Below, in pieces: positions 9,321 through 17,873 of a stretch of 64,000 nucleotides of DNA. The notes below the pieces were generated by a model. The model was given only the letters and a program-made list of their open reading frames with translations. It was not told the origin of the DNA and made no database searches. The stretch lies in the NCBI GenBank assembly GCA_029266525.1, contig JAQSWQ010000009.1, positions 26,878 to 90,877 on the forward strand. Direction: 5' to 3'. Both the position numbers and the translations under genes were made by a program. Each line of letters opens with the position of its first letter. The stretch's first letter is position 1. Source of the stretch: Microvirga sp. GTDB lineage: Bacteria; Pseudomonadota; Alphaproteobacteria; Rhizobiales; Beijerinckiaceae.

Positions 9321-9345
9321 CACCCGGGCGGCTCGCGCCCGGGTG
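9321..9345. other. Perfect 10-bp inverted repeat upstream of the Pls-type gene
   Basis: The arms CACCCGGGCG (9321-9330) and CGCCCGGGTG (9336-9345) are perfectly complementary around a 5-base loop. No T-run follows on the plus strand. On the minus strand the hairpin is followed by ACTAGGTTTTT, which is weakly terminator-like. It lies in the 254-bp gap between the phosphatase gene and the NRPS gene, so it could be a terminator of the first gene or a leader structure of the second. Nothing else coding is seen in that gap. Confidence 0.35.
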
Positions 9346-9485
9346 CAGGTGCCGTTCGGCCGGCGCAATTCCGGGAACGGCGGCACGGGGGAAGCCATAA
9401 AGAGGGATCGCGGCAGGTTCCGCAGCGATCCGTGCGTCCGCACGGCGGCCAGGCCGGCCATGAGCCCTGCGGGGCGGAGCGTTGG

Positions 9486-12400
9486 ATGAACAGGCCTGCC
9501 GAGAGCACGCGTTTCCGGGTCGAGACCGCCCAAGAGGCCGCGATCCTGCGGGGCGAAGCGCGCGACGATTTCCTTCGCGACGAGGTCCTGGCGGATCTTT
9601 TCGTCGCGAGCGCGCGCGCCCGGCCGGACCATCCCGCGCTGATCTTCGGCGCCGAGCGTCACAGCTATGCCGAGGTCGATGCCCGCACCGACGCGATGGC
9701 GCGCGGCCTTTCGCGACGCGGCATCGGGCCTGGCGACGTCGTCGGCCTGTGGATGTGCCGGGGCGCCGAGCTCTTGATGGCCCAGATCGCGGTCACGAAG
9801 GCCGGCGCCGCCTGGCTGCCCTTCGACGCCGACGCGCCGATGGAGCGCATCGCGGTCTGCCTTGCCGATGCCGAGGCGAAGGGCCTTCTTACGAGCGAGG
9901 CGCTCGTACCCAGGACCGATGTGCCGTGCGAGGTCCTCACCCCGGAGCGGTTGGTCGACCCGGCGGATACGACCGGGGTCGATTCCAAGGCGCGCGGCCT
10001 CACGCCCGAGCATCCGGCCTATCTCATTTACACCTCGGGCTCGACCGGGGTCCCGAAGGGCATCGTCGTTTCCCACCGCAACATCTGCCACTTCCTGCGC
10101 TCGGGGAACGCGCTCTACGGCTTCAGCGCCGCCGACGTCGTGTTCCAGGGCGCCTCTGTCGCCTTCGATCTCTCGATGGAGGAGATCTGGATCCCCTACA
10201 TGGTCGGCGCGACCCTTTTCGTCGCAAGCCCGGCCATGATCGGCGACGCCGAGAAACTGCCCGAGATCCTGATCGAAGGCGGCGTCACGGTGCTCGATAC
10301 GGTGCCGACGCTGCTCGGCCTTCTCACGCGCGACATTCCCTCGGTACGACTCATCCTGCTCGGCGGCGAGGCGCTGCCGCCGCCGCTCGTCCAGCGCTGG
10401 GCGAAGCCCGGCCGGCGCCTCTTCAACACCTATGGCCCGACCGAGGCGACGGTGGTCGCGACCGCGGCGGAGATCCGGCCGGGCGAGCCCGTCACCATCG
10501 GCCGGCCGATTCCCAACTACAGCGCCTACATCGTCGACGAGAACCTGAACCTCCTGCCGCCTGGCATCCAGGGCGAGCTACTGATCGGCGGCCCGGGCGT
10601 CGCGAAGGGCTATCTGAAGCGCCCGGAGCTCACGGCGGAGAAGTTCATCGCCAATCCGTTCCCATCGGATGGGCGCGATCCGATCCTCTACCGGTCCGGC
10701 GACGCGGTGAGCCTCGACGAATGGGGCAACATTGCCTTCCATGGCCGCATCGACGACCAGGTCAAGATCCGCGGCTTCCGGGTCGAACTCGGCGAGATCG
10801 AGACGAAGCTCGTCCACCTTCCCGGCATCGCCCAGGCCGCGGTGGTGCTGCGCCAGGACGAGGGCATGGACCGCCTCGTCGCCTTTCTCGTGCTCGAGGC
10901 GGGGGTCGCCCTCGACCGCGCGACGCTGCGGGCGGACCTGCGCGACGAGCTCCCTCCCTACATGATTCCGAGCCATTTCGAGATCATGGAGGCCCTCCCC
11001 CGCCTCTCCTCCGGCAAGGTCGACCGCAAATCCCTGAAGCTGGCGGACCTCGCGGTGGGCGACGCGCCCGGCGAGCAGGAGGATCCGCTGAACGAGACCG
11101 AAGCCGCGCTCCTCGTCGCGGCAAAGCGCGTCTTCGGCAACCAGGCGATCCCGTTCGGCGCGGACTTCTTCACCGATCTCGGCGGCCATTCGCTGCTCGC
11201 CGCCCGCTTCGTCTCCTTCGTGCGCGAGATCCCGGTGCTGGCCTCAATCACGCTCCAGGACGTCTATGCCAGGCGCACACTGCGCGCGATAGCGGACGAT
11301 CTCATCGAGAAGACCGGCGGGGCGGGTGCGACGGCGGTCATCCGCGATCTCTCCTTCCAGCCGCCGCCGCTGATGCGGCGCTTCCTGTGCGGCCTCGCGC
11401 AGGCCTGCGCCCTGCCGGTGATCCTCACGCTCAACACCGCGCAGTGGCTCGGCATCTTCGTGACCTATCTGCTGCTGGCGGGCGAGGGCCTCGGCTTCTG
11501 GGCGCAGATGGCGGCGCTGCTTGGCGTATACGTCCTCATCAACGCGGTAACCGCCTCGCTCGCGATCGCGCTCAAGTGGGTGGTGCTCGGGCGGACCAGG
11601 CCGGGGCGCTACCCGCTCTGGGGCGTGTATTACTTCCGATGGTGGTTCGCGAAGCGGCTCGAGCCGCTCGTTCACATCAAGTGGCTGCAGGGCTCGCCGA
11701 TGATCCGGCGCTACCTGCGGCTGATGGGCGCGAGGGTCGGGGGCGACGTGATCATCGCCGACATCGACGCCGGCGCCGCCGACCTCGTCACCATTGGGCG
11801 CGGCAGCACTATCGGCTCGAAGACCAAGATCGCCAATGTCGAGGTGATCGGCAACGAGATGGTGATCGGCGAGGTCTTCATCGGGGCCGACGTGTATATC
11901 GGCACCTCCTGCACGATCGGGCACGACGTGCGCATCGAGCACCACGCCGAGCTCGCCGACCTCACGGCGATTCCCGAAGGCACGGTCATCGGCGAGGCCG
12001 AGAAGTGGGACGGATCGCCTGGCGTCAAGATGGGGATGGTCGACGTGGCCGCGCTGCCGGACTTCGCCGAGGCGACGCCGCGCCGGCGGGCGCTCTTCGA
12101 CGTCTTCTACGCAACCGCGCTCGCGCTCATCCCGCCGGTGAGCCTCCTGCCGATCTTTCCGGCCTTCTACATCTTCGACCAGATCGACGATGTCATCTCC
12201 GAGTTCCTGGAGGTCAGCTATCTCTGGTACCTGCCGGTGCTTGCCTGGCCGACGGCGCTGTTCATGATCTTCGCAACGGTGATGATCATCGCCGCGACGC
12301 GCTGGCTCGTGCTGCCGAAGGTCCGCACCGGCACCTATTCGATCTTCAGCGGCTTCTACATGCGCAAATGGGTGGTGGCGCTGGCGACCGAGGTCACGCT

Positions 12401-13526
12401 CGAGACGCTGACCTCGCTCTACGCCACCGTCTACATGCGAGCCTGGTACCGGATCATGGGAGCGACCATCGGCAAAGGCGCCGAGATCTCGACGAACCTC
12501 GCCGGCCGCTACGACCTCACAGAGATCGGAGCCAAGAACTTCATCGCCGACGAGGTGGTGTTCGGCGACGAGGACGTGCGCCGGGGCTGGATGCATCTCG
12601 AGCCGGTCAAGACCGAGGACCGGGTGTTCGTCGGCAACGACGCCGTGGTGCCGCCGGGAGGAATCATTCCCGAGGGCGCCCTTATCGGCATCAAGTCGAA
12701 GCCGCCGGCGAACGAGCTCATGGCGCCGGGGGACACCTGGTTCGGCTCGCCGGCGATCAAGCTGCCGACTCGCCAGCGCGTCGACATCGGCGCGACCTGG
12801 ACCTACGAGCCGAGCCTCCTCAAGAAGATCTGGCGCGGCGTGTTCGAGGCACTCCACACGTCGTTCCCGTCGATGCTGTTCATCGTCTTCGCGATCCTGT
12901 CGATCGACCACTTCTTCCTGCCGGCGGTGCAGGAGCGCAATTGGCCGATGCTGGCCGCAAGCTTTGTCGCCGCGAGCATCGTGATCCCGATCCTGCAGAC
13001 CCTGATCGTGGTCGCGATCAAATGGCTCACCATGGGGGTGTACAAGCCCATCATGAAGCCGATGTGGTCATGGTGGGCGATGCGCACCGAGGCGGTCGCG
13101 GTGCTCTATTGGGGATTGGGCGGCAAGGTGCTGCTCGAGCATCTTCAGGGCACGCCGTTCCTGCCCTGGTTCCTGCGCCTCCTCGGCTCGAAGTTTGGCA
13201 AGGGCGTGTGCATGCACACGACCGACATCACCGAGTTCGATTGCGTCAGGGTCGGGGACTACTGCACCATCAACGCGCTCGCCGCGCTCCAGACCCACCT
13301 CTACGAGGACCGGGTCATGAAGGTCGGCCGCGTGCATCTGGGCCGAGGGGTGTTCGTCGGCGCGAACGCCACGGTGCTCTATGACACGCACATCGGCGAC
13401 TACGCGCGCCTGCGCCCGCTCACCGTGGTCATGAAGGGCGAGAACATACCGGCGAACTCCGAATGGGAGGGCGCCCCTGCGGTGCCGGTGGTGCACAAGG
13501 CCGAGGAGATCAAGGCGGCGGCATAG
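9486..13526 (+). CDS. Pls/PosA-type single-module non-ribosomal peptide synthetase
   Basis: A 1,346-residue membrane enzyme with three parts. An adenylation domain (about 35-520) keeps its core motifs, including [11 protein letters not shown] from residue 182, [28 protein letters not shown] and SSGKVDRK near 508. A peptidyl carrier domain has its phosphopantetheine Ser at about 569 (LGGHSL). The C-terminal region (about 620-1346) has roughly six membrane helices alternating with three left-handed beta-helix (hexapeptide) segments near 760-850, 990-1095 and 1215-1330. This architecture is that of the TIGR02353 terminal region found in epsilon-poly-L-lysine synthetase, which joins amino acids without a condensation domain. 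ATG 9486 is used because a GGAG-containing stretch precedes it. The activated amino acid cannot be fixed from sequence. No tailoring or export genes adjoin, so the product is unknown. Confidence 0.92.
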   Translation: MNRPAESTRFRVETAQEAAILRGEARDDFLRDEVLADLFVASARARPDHPALIFGAERHSYAEVDARTDAMARGLSRRGIGPGDVVGLWMCRGAELLMAQIAVTKAGAAWLPFDADAPMERIAVCLADAEAKGLLTSEALVPRTDVPCEVLTPERLVDPADTTGVDSKARGLTPEHPAYLIYTSGSTGVPKGIVVSHRNICHFLRSGNALYGFSAADVVFQGASVAFDLSMEEIWIPYMVGATLFVASPAMIGDAEKLPEILIEGGVTVLDTVPTLLGLLTRDIPSVRLILLGGEALPPPLVQRWAKPGRRLFNTYGPTEATVVATAAEIRPGEPVTIGRPIPNYSAYIVDENLNLLPPGIQGELLIGGPGVAKGYLKRPELTAEKFIANPFPSDGRDPILYRSGDAVSLDEWGNIAFHGRIDDQVKIRGFRVELGEIETKLVHLPGIAQAAVVLRQDEGMDRLVAFLVLEAGVALDRATLRADLRDELPPYMIPSHFEIMEALPRLSSGKVDRKSLKLADLAVGDAPGEQEDPLNETEAALLVAAKRVFGNQAIPFGADFFTDLGGHSLLAARFVSFVREIPVLASITLQDVYARRTLRAIADDLIEKTGGAGATAVIRDLSFQPPPLMRRFLCGLAQACALPVILTLNTAQWLGIFVTYLLLAGEGLGFWAQMAALLGVYVLINAVTASLAIALKWVVLGRTRPGRYPLWGVYYFRWWFAKRLEPLVHIKWLQGSPMIRRYLRLMGARVGGDVIIADIDAGAADLVTIGRGSTIGSKTKIANVEVIGNEMVIGEVFIGADVYIGTSCTIGHDVRIEHHAELADLTAIPEGTVIGEAEKWDGSPGVKMGMVDVAALPDFAEATPRRRALFDVFYATALALIPPVSLLPIFPAFYIFDQIDDVISEFLEVSYLWYLPVLAWPTALFMIFATVMIIAATRWLVLPKVRTGTYSIFSGFYMRKWVVALATEVTLETLTSLYATVYMRAWYRIMGATIGKGAEISTNLAGRYDLTEIGAKNFIADEVVFGDEDVRRGWMHLEPVKTEDRVFVGNDAVVPPGGIIPEGALIGIKSKPPANELMAPGDTWFGSPAIKLPTRQRVDIGATWTYEPSLLKKIWRGVFEALHTSFPSMLFIVFAILSIDHFFLPAVQERNWPMLAASFVAASIVIPILQTLIVVAIKWLTMGVYKPIMKPMWSWWAMRTEAVAVLYWGLGGKVLLEHLQGTPFLPWFLRLLGSKFGKGVCMHTTDITEFDCVRVGDYCTINALAALQTHLYEDRVMKVGRVHLGRGVFVGANATVLYDTHIGDYARLRPLTVVMKGENIPANSEWEGAPAVPVVHKAEEIKAAA

Positions 13527-13572
13527 GCGGCGCGAAGGTGACACGGCCCCGCTTCGGCCCTACATCCCCGCC

Positions 13573-14691
13573 ATGTCCCACAACACATTCGGCCATCTCT
13601 TCCGCGTGACGACCTTCGGCGAGAGCCATGGGCCGGCGCTCGGCTGCGTGGTCGACGGCTGCCCGCCGATGATCCCGCTGGAGACGGCGGAGATCCAGGC
13701 CGAGCTCGACAAGCGAAAGCCCGGCCAGTCGCGCTTCACGACGCAGCGGCGTGAGCCGGACGAGGTCAAGATCCTGTCGGGCGTGTTCCCGGACGAGCGC
13801 ACCGGCCGGCAGGTCACGACCGGCACGCCGATCACGCTCCTGATCGACAACGTCGATCAGCGCTCGAAGGATTATTCGGAGATCAAGGACAAGTACCGGC
13901 CTGGCCACGCCGACTACACCTACGACGTCAAGTACGGTCTTCGCGACTACCGCGGCGGCGGGCGCTCCTCCGCCCGCGAGACCGCAGCGCGCGTCGCCGC
14001 CGGTGCGATCGCGCGGAAGGTCTTGCCGGACGTAACCATCCGCGGAGCGCTGGTGCAGATGGGTCCGCACGCGATCGACCGGGAGAATTGGGACTGGGAC
14101 GAGGTTCAAAGGAACTCGTTCTTCTGTCCCGACGCCGAAGCTGCCGCGTTCTACGAAGGCTATCTTGACGAGCTCCGAAAGGAGGGCTCGTCGATCGGCG
14201 CTATCATCGAGATTGTCGCGGAGGGCGTGCCGCCGGGGCTCGGCGCGCCGGTCTACGGCAAGCTCGATGCGGAGCTCGCGGGCGCGCTCATGTCGATCAA
14301 TGCGGTGAAGGGCGTCGAGATCGGCGACGGCTTCGCGACCGCGGCGCTGCGCGGCGAGGACAATGCCGACGAGATGCGCCCGGGCAATCAGGGCGCTCCC
14401 GTCTTCCTGTCGAACCACGCCGGCGGCATGCTCGGCGGCATCTCGACGGGCCAGCCGATCGTGTGCCGTTTCGCCGTCAAGCCGACCTCGTCCATCCTTG
14501 CTCCCCGCGCCACGGTGACGCGATACAACGAGGCGACCGAAATCGTCACCAAGGGCCGCCACGACCCCTGCGTCGGCATCCGCGCCGTGCCGGTCGGCGA
14601 GGCCGTGGTCGCCTGCGTCATCGCGGACCAGTTCCTGCGTCACCGCGCTCAGGTCGGAGAGGGCGTCACCTGGCCTTTCGAGAAGCGCTGA
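13573..14691 (+). CDS. aroC: Chorismate synthase
   Basis: It makes chorismate from 5-enolpyruvylshikimate-3-phosphate using reduced FMN, the seventh step of the shikimate pathway. The 372-residue protein shows the three family signatures: [17 protein letters not shown] near residue 17, [14 protein letters not shown] with the [18 protein letters not shown] stretch, and [16 protein letters not shown] near the end. The ATG at 13573 begins at the usual [12 protein letters not shown]. The gene is 46 bp after the NRPS gene, and its TGA shares one base with the ATG of ribB (TGATG), so those two are translationally linked. Confidence 0.97.
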   Translation: MSHNTFGHLFRVTTFGESHGPALGCVVDGCPPMIPLETAEIQAELDKRKPGQSRFTTQRREPDEVKILSGVFPDERTGRQVTTGTPITLLIDNVDQRSKDYSEIKDKYRPGHADYTYDVKYGLRDYRGGGRSSARETAARVAAGAIARKVLPDVTIRGALVQMGPHAIDRENWDWDEVQRNSFFCPDAEAAAFYEGYLDELRKEGSSIGAIIEIVAEGVPPGLGAPVYGKLDAELAGALMSINAVKGVEIGDGFATAALRGEDNADEMRPGNQGAPVFLSNHAGGMLGGISTGQPIVCRFAVKPTSSILAPRATVTRYNEATEIVTKGRHDPCVGIRAVPVGEAVVACVIADQFLRHRAQVGEGVTWPFEKR

Positions 14692-15806
14692 TGCCGGACA
14701 CCGTCACCGAAGCCGTCGAAGCCTTCGCCCATGGCGAGATCGTCGTCGTCACCGACGACGACGACCGCGAGAACGAGGGCGATCTCATCGTCGCGGCCTC
14801 GCTCTGCACGCCGGAGAAGATGGCCTTCATCATCCGGCACACCTGCGGCATCGTCTGCGCGCCGCTGTCACAGGAAGAGGCGAAGCGGCTGCGCCTGGAC
14901 CCGATGGTCGCCTCGAACGATGCTCCCCTCGGCACGGCCTTCACGGTGTCGGTCGATGTGCGCCATGGGCTGACGACCGGCATCTCGGCAGAGCAGCGAT
15001 CGAATACTGTCCGCGCGCTCGCCAACCACAACATGGGCGCGACCGACTTCGCCCGTCCCGGCCACGTCTTCCCGCTGATCGCGAAGGACGGCGGCGTCCT
15101 CATGCGCTCAGGCCACACCGAGGCTGCGATCGATCTTTGCCGGCTCGCCGGCCTGCCGCCGGTCGCGGCGATCTGCGAGCTCGCCAACGACGACGGCACC
15201 GTCATGAAGGGCGAGCAGATCGCCGCCTTCGCGGCGAAGCACAAGCTCAAGCGCATCTCGGTCGCCGACCTCATTGCCTACCGTCAGGCGCGGGAGAAAC
15301 TGGTCGAGCGGCTTGGCACCTTCCCGGTGCGCACCGAGTTCGGCGAGCTCACCGGCTACGCCTATTCGACCCCGTTCGACCCGGTGCAGCATTTCGCCTT
15401 CGTGCACGGGCGCATCGGCGACGGGCGCAACATCGCGGTCCGTCTGCATCGCGCCAACGTCGTCGCGGACGTCCTGGAAGGCGGCAGGACCATCCATGCC
15501 TCCTTGCGCCGCTTTGCCAAGGAGGGGCGCGGCGTGCTGGTGTATCTGCGCGACGGCACCTCGGGCGTGCCCCTCACGACCTACGCCGACCAGGACACCG
15601 GCGCCGAGGCTGCGCGGGTCCGGCAATGGCGCGAGGTCGGCCTTGGAGCGCAGATCCTGCGCGACCTCGGCGTCAATTCGATCCGCAACATCGCCGCGGG
15701 CTCGCGCTCCTATGTCGGCCTTTCGGGCTTCGGCATCGAGCTTCTCGGGCAGGAGCCGGTCGACCTGCCGGAGGCCACATCGGAGAGTGGCGCCCGCGAC
15801 GCGTGA
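14691..15806 (+). CDS. ribB: 3,4-dihydroxy-2-butanone 4-phosphate synthase with degenerate GTP-cyclohydrolase-II-like domain
   Basis: The N-terminal half (about 1-205) makes dihydroxybutanone phosphate from ribulose 5-phosphate for riboflavin synthesis. It has the RENEGDL motif at 26-32, the FIIRHTCGI segment and the RPGHVFPL loop with HTEAAIDL. The C-terminal half (about 210-371) has the GTP cyclohydrolase II fold outline, but where the zinc-binding ECLTGD...CDCG region should be it reads RANVVADVLEGG with no Cys. All three zinc cysteines are gone, so cyclohydrolase activity is unlikely. This is the RibBX-like arrangement. A separate RibA should exist elsewhere. No FMN riboswitch lies upstream, because the gene overlaps aroC. 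Confidence 0.93.
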   Translation: MPDTVTEAVEAFAHGEIVVVTDDDDRENEGDLIVAASLCTPEKMAFIIRHTCGIVCAPLSQEEAKRLRLDPMVASNDAPLGTAFTVSVDVRHGLTTGISAEQRSNTVRALANHNMGATDFARPGHVFPLIAKDGGVLMRSGHTEAAIDLCRLAGLPPVAAICELANDDGTVMKGEQIAAFAAKHKLKRISVADLIAYRQAREKLVERLGTFPVRTEFGELTGYAYSTPFDPVQHFAFVHGRIGDGRNIAVRLHRANVVADVLEGGRTIHASLRRFAKEGRGVLVYLRDGTSGVPLTTYADQDTGAEAARVRQWREVGLGAQILRDLGVNSIRNIAAGSRSYVGLSGFGIELLGQEPVDLPEATSESGARDA

Positions 15807-15874
15807 AGCTTCACCCGCCGCGCCGAAGGGCTGTCGGTGCAGCGGACCGGCCCCGGGCGTCCTCGCCGACCGGG

Positions 15875-17158
15875 TCAGATCGGCTCGACGCCGCACCACT
15901 CAGCCACGAACAAGGCCATGGCCGTGGTGACGCGCCTCACCGATCCGAGGCTGACGCATTCGTCGAAGCCGTGGATATTTTTCGAGATCGGCCCATAGCA
16001 CAGCGCCGGAACGCGGTCGTAGAGCGCGTAAACGCGAGTATCGAGATAGCCCGCCGTCATGAAGCTCTGGAGCTCGCTGCCGGTCGCGGCGCGATGCGCC
16101 TCCGCCAGCACCCGCTCGGCCCCGGAGCCCGGCTCGAGCACGTAGCCCTCGGCGAAGAAGCCGTTGAAGGCGACCCGCGGCGGGTTATTCGAGAGGAACC
16201 GGTCCTCGCGAGCGAAGGAGGCGACGGCCACCTCGATCTCGCGCGCAGCCTCGGCGGCGGCGACACCGGGATAGATCGCGATGCGGCAGTCCATCCGGCA
16301 CCAGGCCGGCACCGAGGATGCCCAATCCCCGCCCTCGATCCGCCCGACGTTCAGATTGATCGGGTGCGGATCGCCCTCGAAATGGGGGTAGGCGCTGCGG
16401 CGCTCGTTCCACTCGGTCTCGAGGCGCCGCAGCGCGCCGACGATGCGGTAGGCGGCATCGATGGCGTTCGCGCCCGCACCCATCTCGCGCACATGGACCG
16501 GATGGCCCCTCACTTCGATCTGGAACCACAGCACGCCGGTGTTGGCGCGCACAAGCTTCTCCTCCTCGGGCTCCGGGATCAGGACGGCGTCGGCGCGGTA
16601 GCCGCGCAGATGCGTCATCAGCGCGCCGTTGCCGGTCGACTCTTCCTCGACGACCGACTGCAGGTAGACCGTGGCGGCCGGTTGCAGGCGGATGCGGCGG
16701 AGCGCGTCGAGCGCGAAGAAGTTGGCTGCCGCGCCGGCCTTCATGTCGGCCGCGCCCCGCCCGAGCATCCAGTCCCCCCGGACCACCGGCTCGAAGGGAC
16801 GCGTCGCCCACATGTCGGCGGGGCCCGCCGGCACGACGTCGACATGGTGCTGCAGAATGAGCGAGCGGCCCTTCTCCTCGCGCGGACGGTGGATGCCGAC
16901 GACGATCGGCGCCTGTGAGTGCTCGTCGGAGAACTTCGAGCCACCGGGGTGCCGCTCGATCGCCTCGCGGTCCATCGCGAAGCGCTCCATCGCAAAGCCG
17001 CGCGCTTTGAGCTCCCGGAAGACGAAGTCCTGGATGGCGTGCTCCTCGCCGCGCAGTGAGGGGAAGCGCACCAACGCTTGCGTGAAGGCTACCTGCTCGG
17101 GGAAGCCGGCCTCGACCGAGGCGACGATATCTTGACGAAGCGCGGGATCGAGCGGCAT
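15875..17158 (-). CDS. M20 family amidohydrolase (ArgE/DapE-type deacylase)
   Basis: A 427-residue di-zinc hydrolase. The HxD metal motif (HVD) is at 105-107, the bridging Asp in GRGAADMKAG at about 138, and the Glu cluster VVEEEST at 169-175. The dimerisation domain occupies the middle, and a final His motif (KNIHGFDE) lies near the C-terminus. Members cleave N-acyl amino acids, N-succinyl-diaminopimelate or N-formyl/N-carbamoyl amides. As last gene of the molybdenum-hydroxylase operon it is more likely catabolic than part of lysine or arginine synthesis. ATG 17158 is preferred to an upstream start that adds an Arg/Pro-rich leader. Confidence 0.88.
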   Translation of the reverse strand: MPLDPALRQDIVASVEAGFPEQVAFTQALVRFPSLRGEEHAIQDFVFRELKARGFAMERFAMDREAIERHPGGSKFSDEHSQAPIVVGIHRPREEKGRSLILQHHVDVVPAGPADMWATRPFEPVVRGDWMLGRGAADMKAGAAANFFALDALRRIRLQPAATVYLQSVVEEESTGNGALMTHLRGYRADAVLIPEPEEEKLVRANTGVLWFQIEVRGHPVHVREMGAGANAIDAAYRIVGALRRLETEWNERRSAYPHFEGDPHPINLNVGRIEGGDWASSVPAWCRMDCRIAIYPGVAAAEAAREIEVAVASFAREDRFLSNNPPRVAFNGFFAEGYVLEPGSGAERVLAEAHRAATGSELQSFMTAGYLDTRVYALYDRVPALCYGPISKNIHGFDECVSLGSVRRVTTAMALFVAEWCGVEPI

Positions 17159-17177
17159 GGGGCTCCTTGGGCGTGGC

Positions 17178-17873
17178 TCACGCGAAGCCGGCGCGCGAGC
17201 GCGCCGCGCCGGAAGCATCGGCGGTGAGGAGGGCAATGAGGCGCCGCGCCAAGTCCGGCGCTGCGGCGCGGGTCGTCACGGCGGCGGTGTAGACGGTCGC
17301 GAGCTCGCAGCCGGGGGGCAGGTGGCCGACGGCGGTCACGCCCTGCGTATGGAGGATTTCCGTCAGCTGCGTGCAGCCGATCGGTCGCGCGCCTGTGGCG
17401 GCGGCAAGTTCCCGCATGGCGGTTGCGCCGTTTGGGAAGGTCCTGAGGCGCTCGGCGACATCGTCGGCGATGCCGAGGCTGTCGAGCACTCTGGCGAAAT
17501 GGATGCCTGCCGTTGCCTGTTCAGGATCCGGGAAATAGATCGCGTCCGCCGCGAGAAGTGCGGTCGCGAGCTCGGCTGCGGTCGCGATCGGCGGCGCCAT
17601 ATCGCCGGCGCGCACGGCGACGCCGGTGTGCACCACGCCGAGGCCGCCTGAGGAGTCCGCGAGCACGAGCCCCTCGCGGGTGAGCTCCTCGATCAGCGCC
17701 GAAGTCAGGATGAGGAGGTCCGCCGGCGCGCCGGCCCGCAGCTTCGCGGCCATGGCGCCGACCGCGCCGAACTCGCCTTCGATCATGGAGCCGGTCTCGG
17801 CCTCGAATTCGGGCGCGAGCGCACTCACGAGCCCCTGCGCCGCGCCGCCGCTGAGGATCCGGACCGTGCTCAC
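17178..17873 (-). CDS. Leaderless type II periplasmic-binding-fold protein (ModA-like)
   Basis: A 231-residue protein resembling molybdate-type substrate-binding proteins: the SGGAAQGL opening, a GAVGAMAAKLRAGAPADLLIL segment, and the late TQLTEI region of the second lobe. It has no signal peptide, so it should stay in the cytoplasm. Its start overlaps the end of the molybdenum subunit by 4 bp (ATGA), which implies coupled translation. Possible roles are molybdate or cofactor handling for the neighbouring enzyme, or sensing of a substrate. Neither is proven. It is followed 19 bp later by the M20 hydrolase. Confidence 0.8.
   Translation of the reverse strand: MSTVRILSGGAAQGLVSALAPEFEAETGSMIEGEFGAVGAMAAKLRAGAPADLLILTSALIEELTREGLVLADSSGGLGVVHTGVAVRAGDMAPPIATAAELATALLAADAIYFPDPEQATAGIHFARVLDSLGIADDVAERLRTFPNGATAMRELAAATGARPIGCTQLTEILHTQGVTAVGHLPPGCELATVYTAAVTTRAAAPDLARRLIALLTADASGAARSRAGFA

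Noticed and set aside
11244..12911. 555-codon minus-strand frame opposite the NRPS membrane region
   Set aside because: Antisense shadow; hydrophilic and repetitive in Arg, His and Asp, with no family.
9482..13384. 1,300-codon second plus frame in the NRPS gene
   Set aside because: It is the shifted frame of the NRPS gene, Arg-rich and without any adenylation motifs.
14600..14691. FMN riboswitch before ribB
   Set aside because: ribB starts one base inside the aroC stop codon, leaving no leader, and no conserved RFN sequence is seen.
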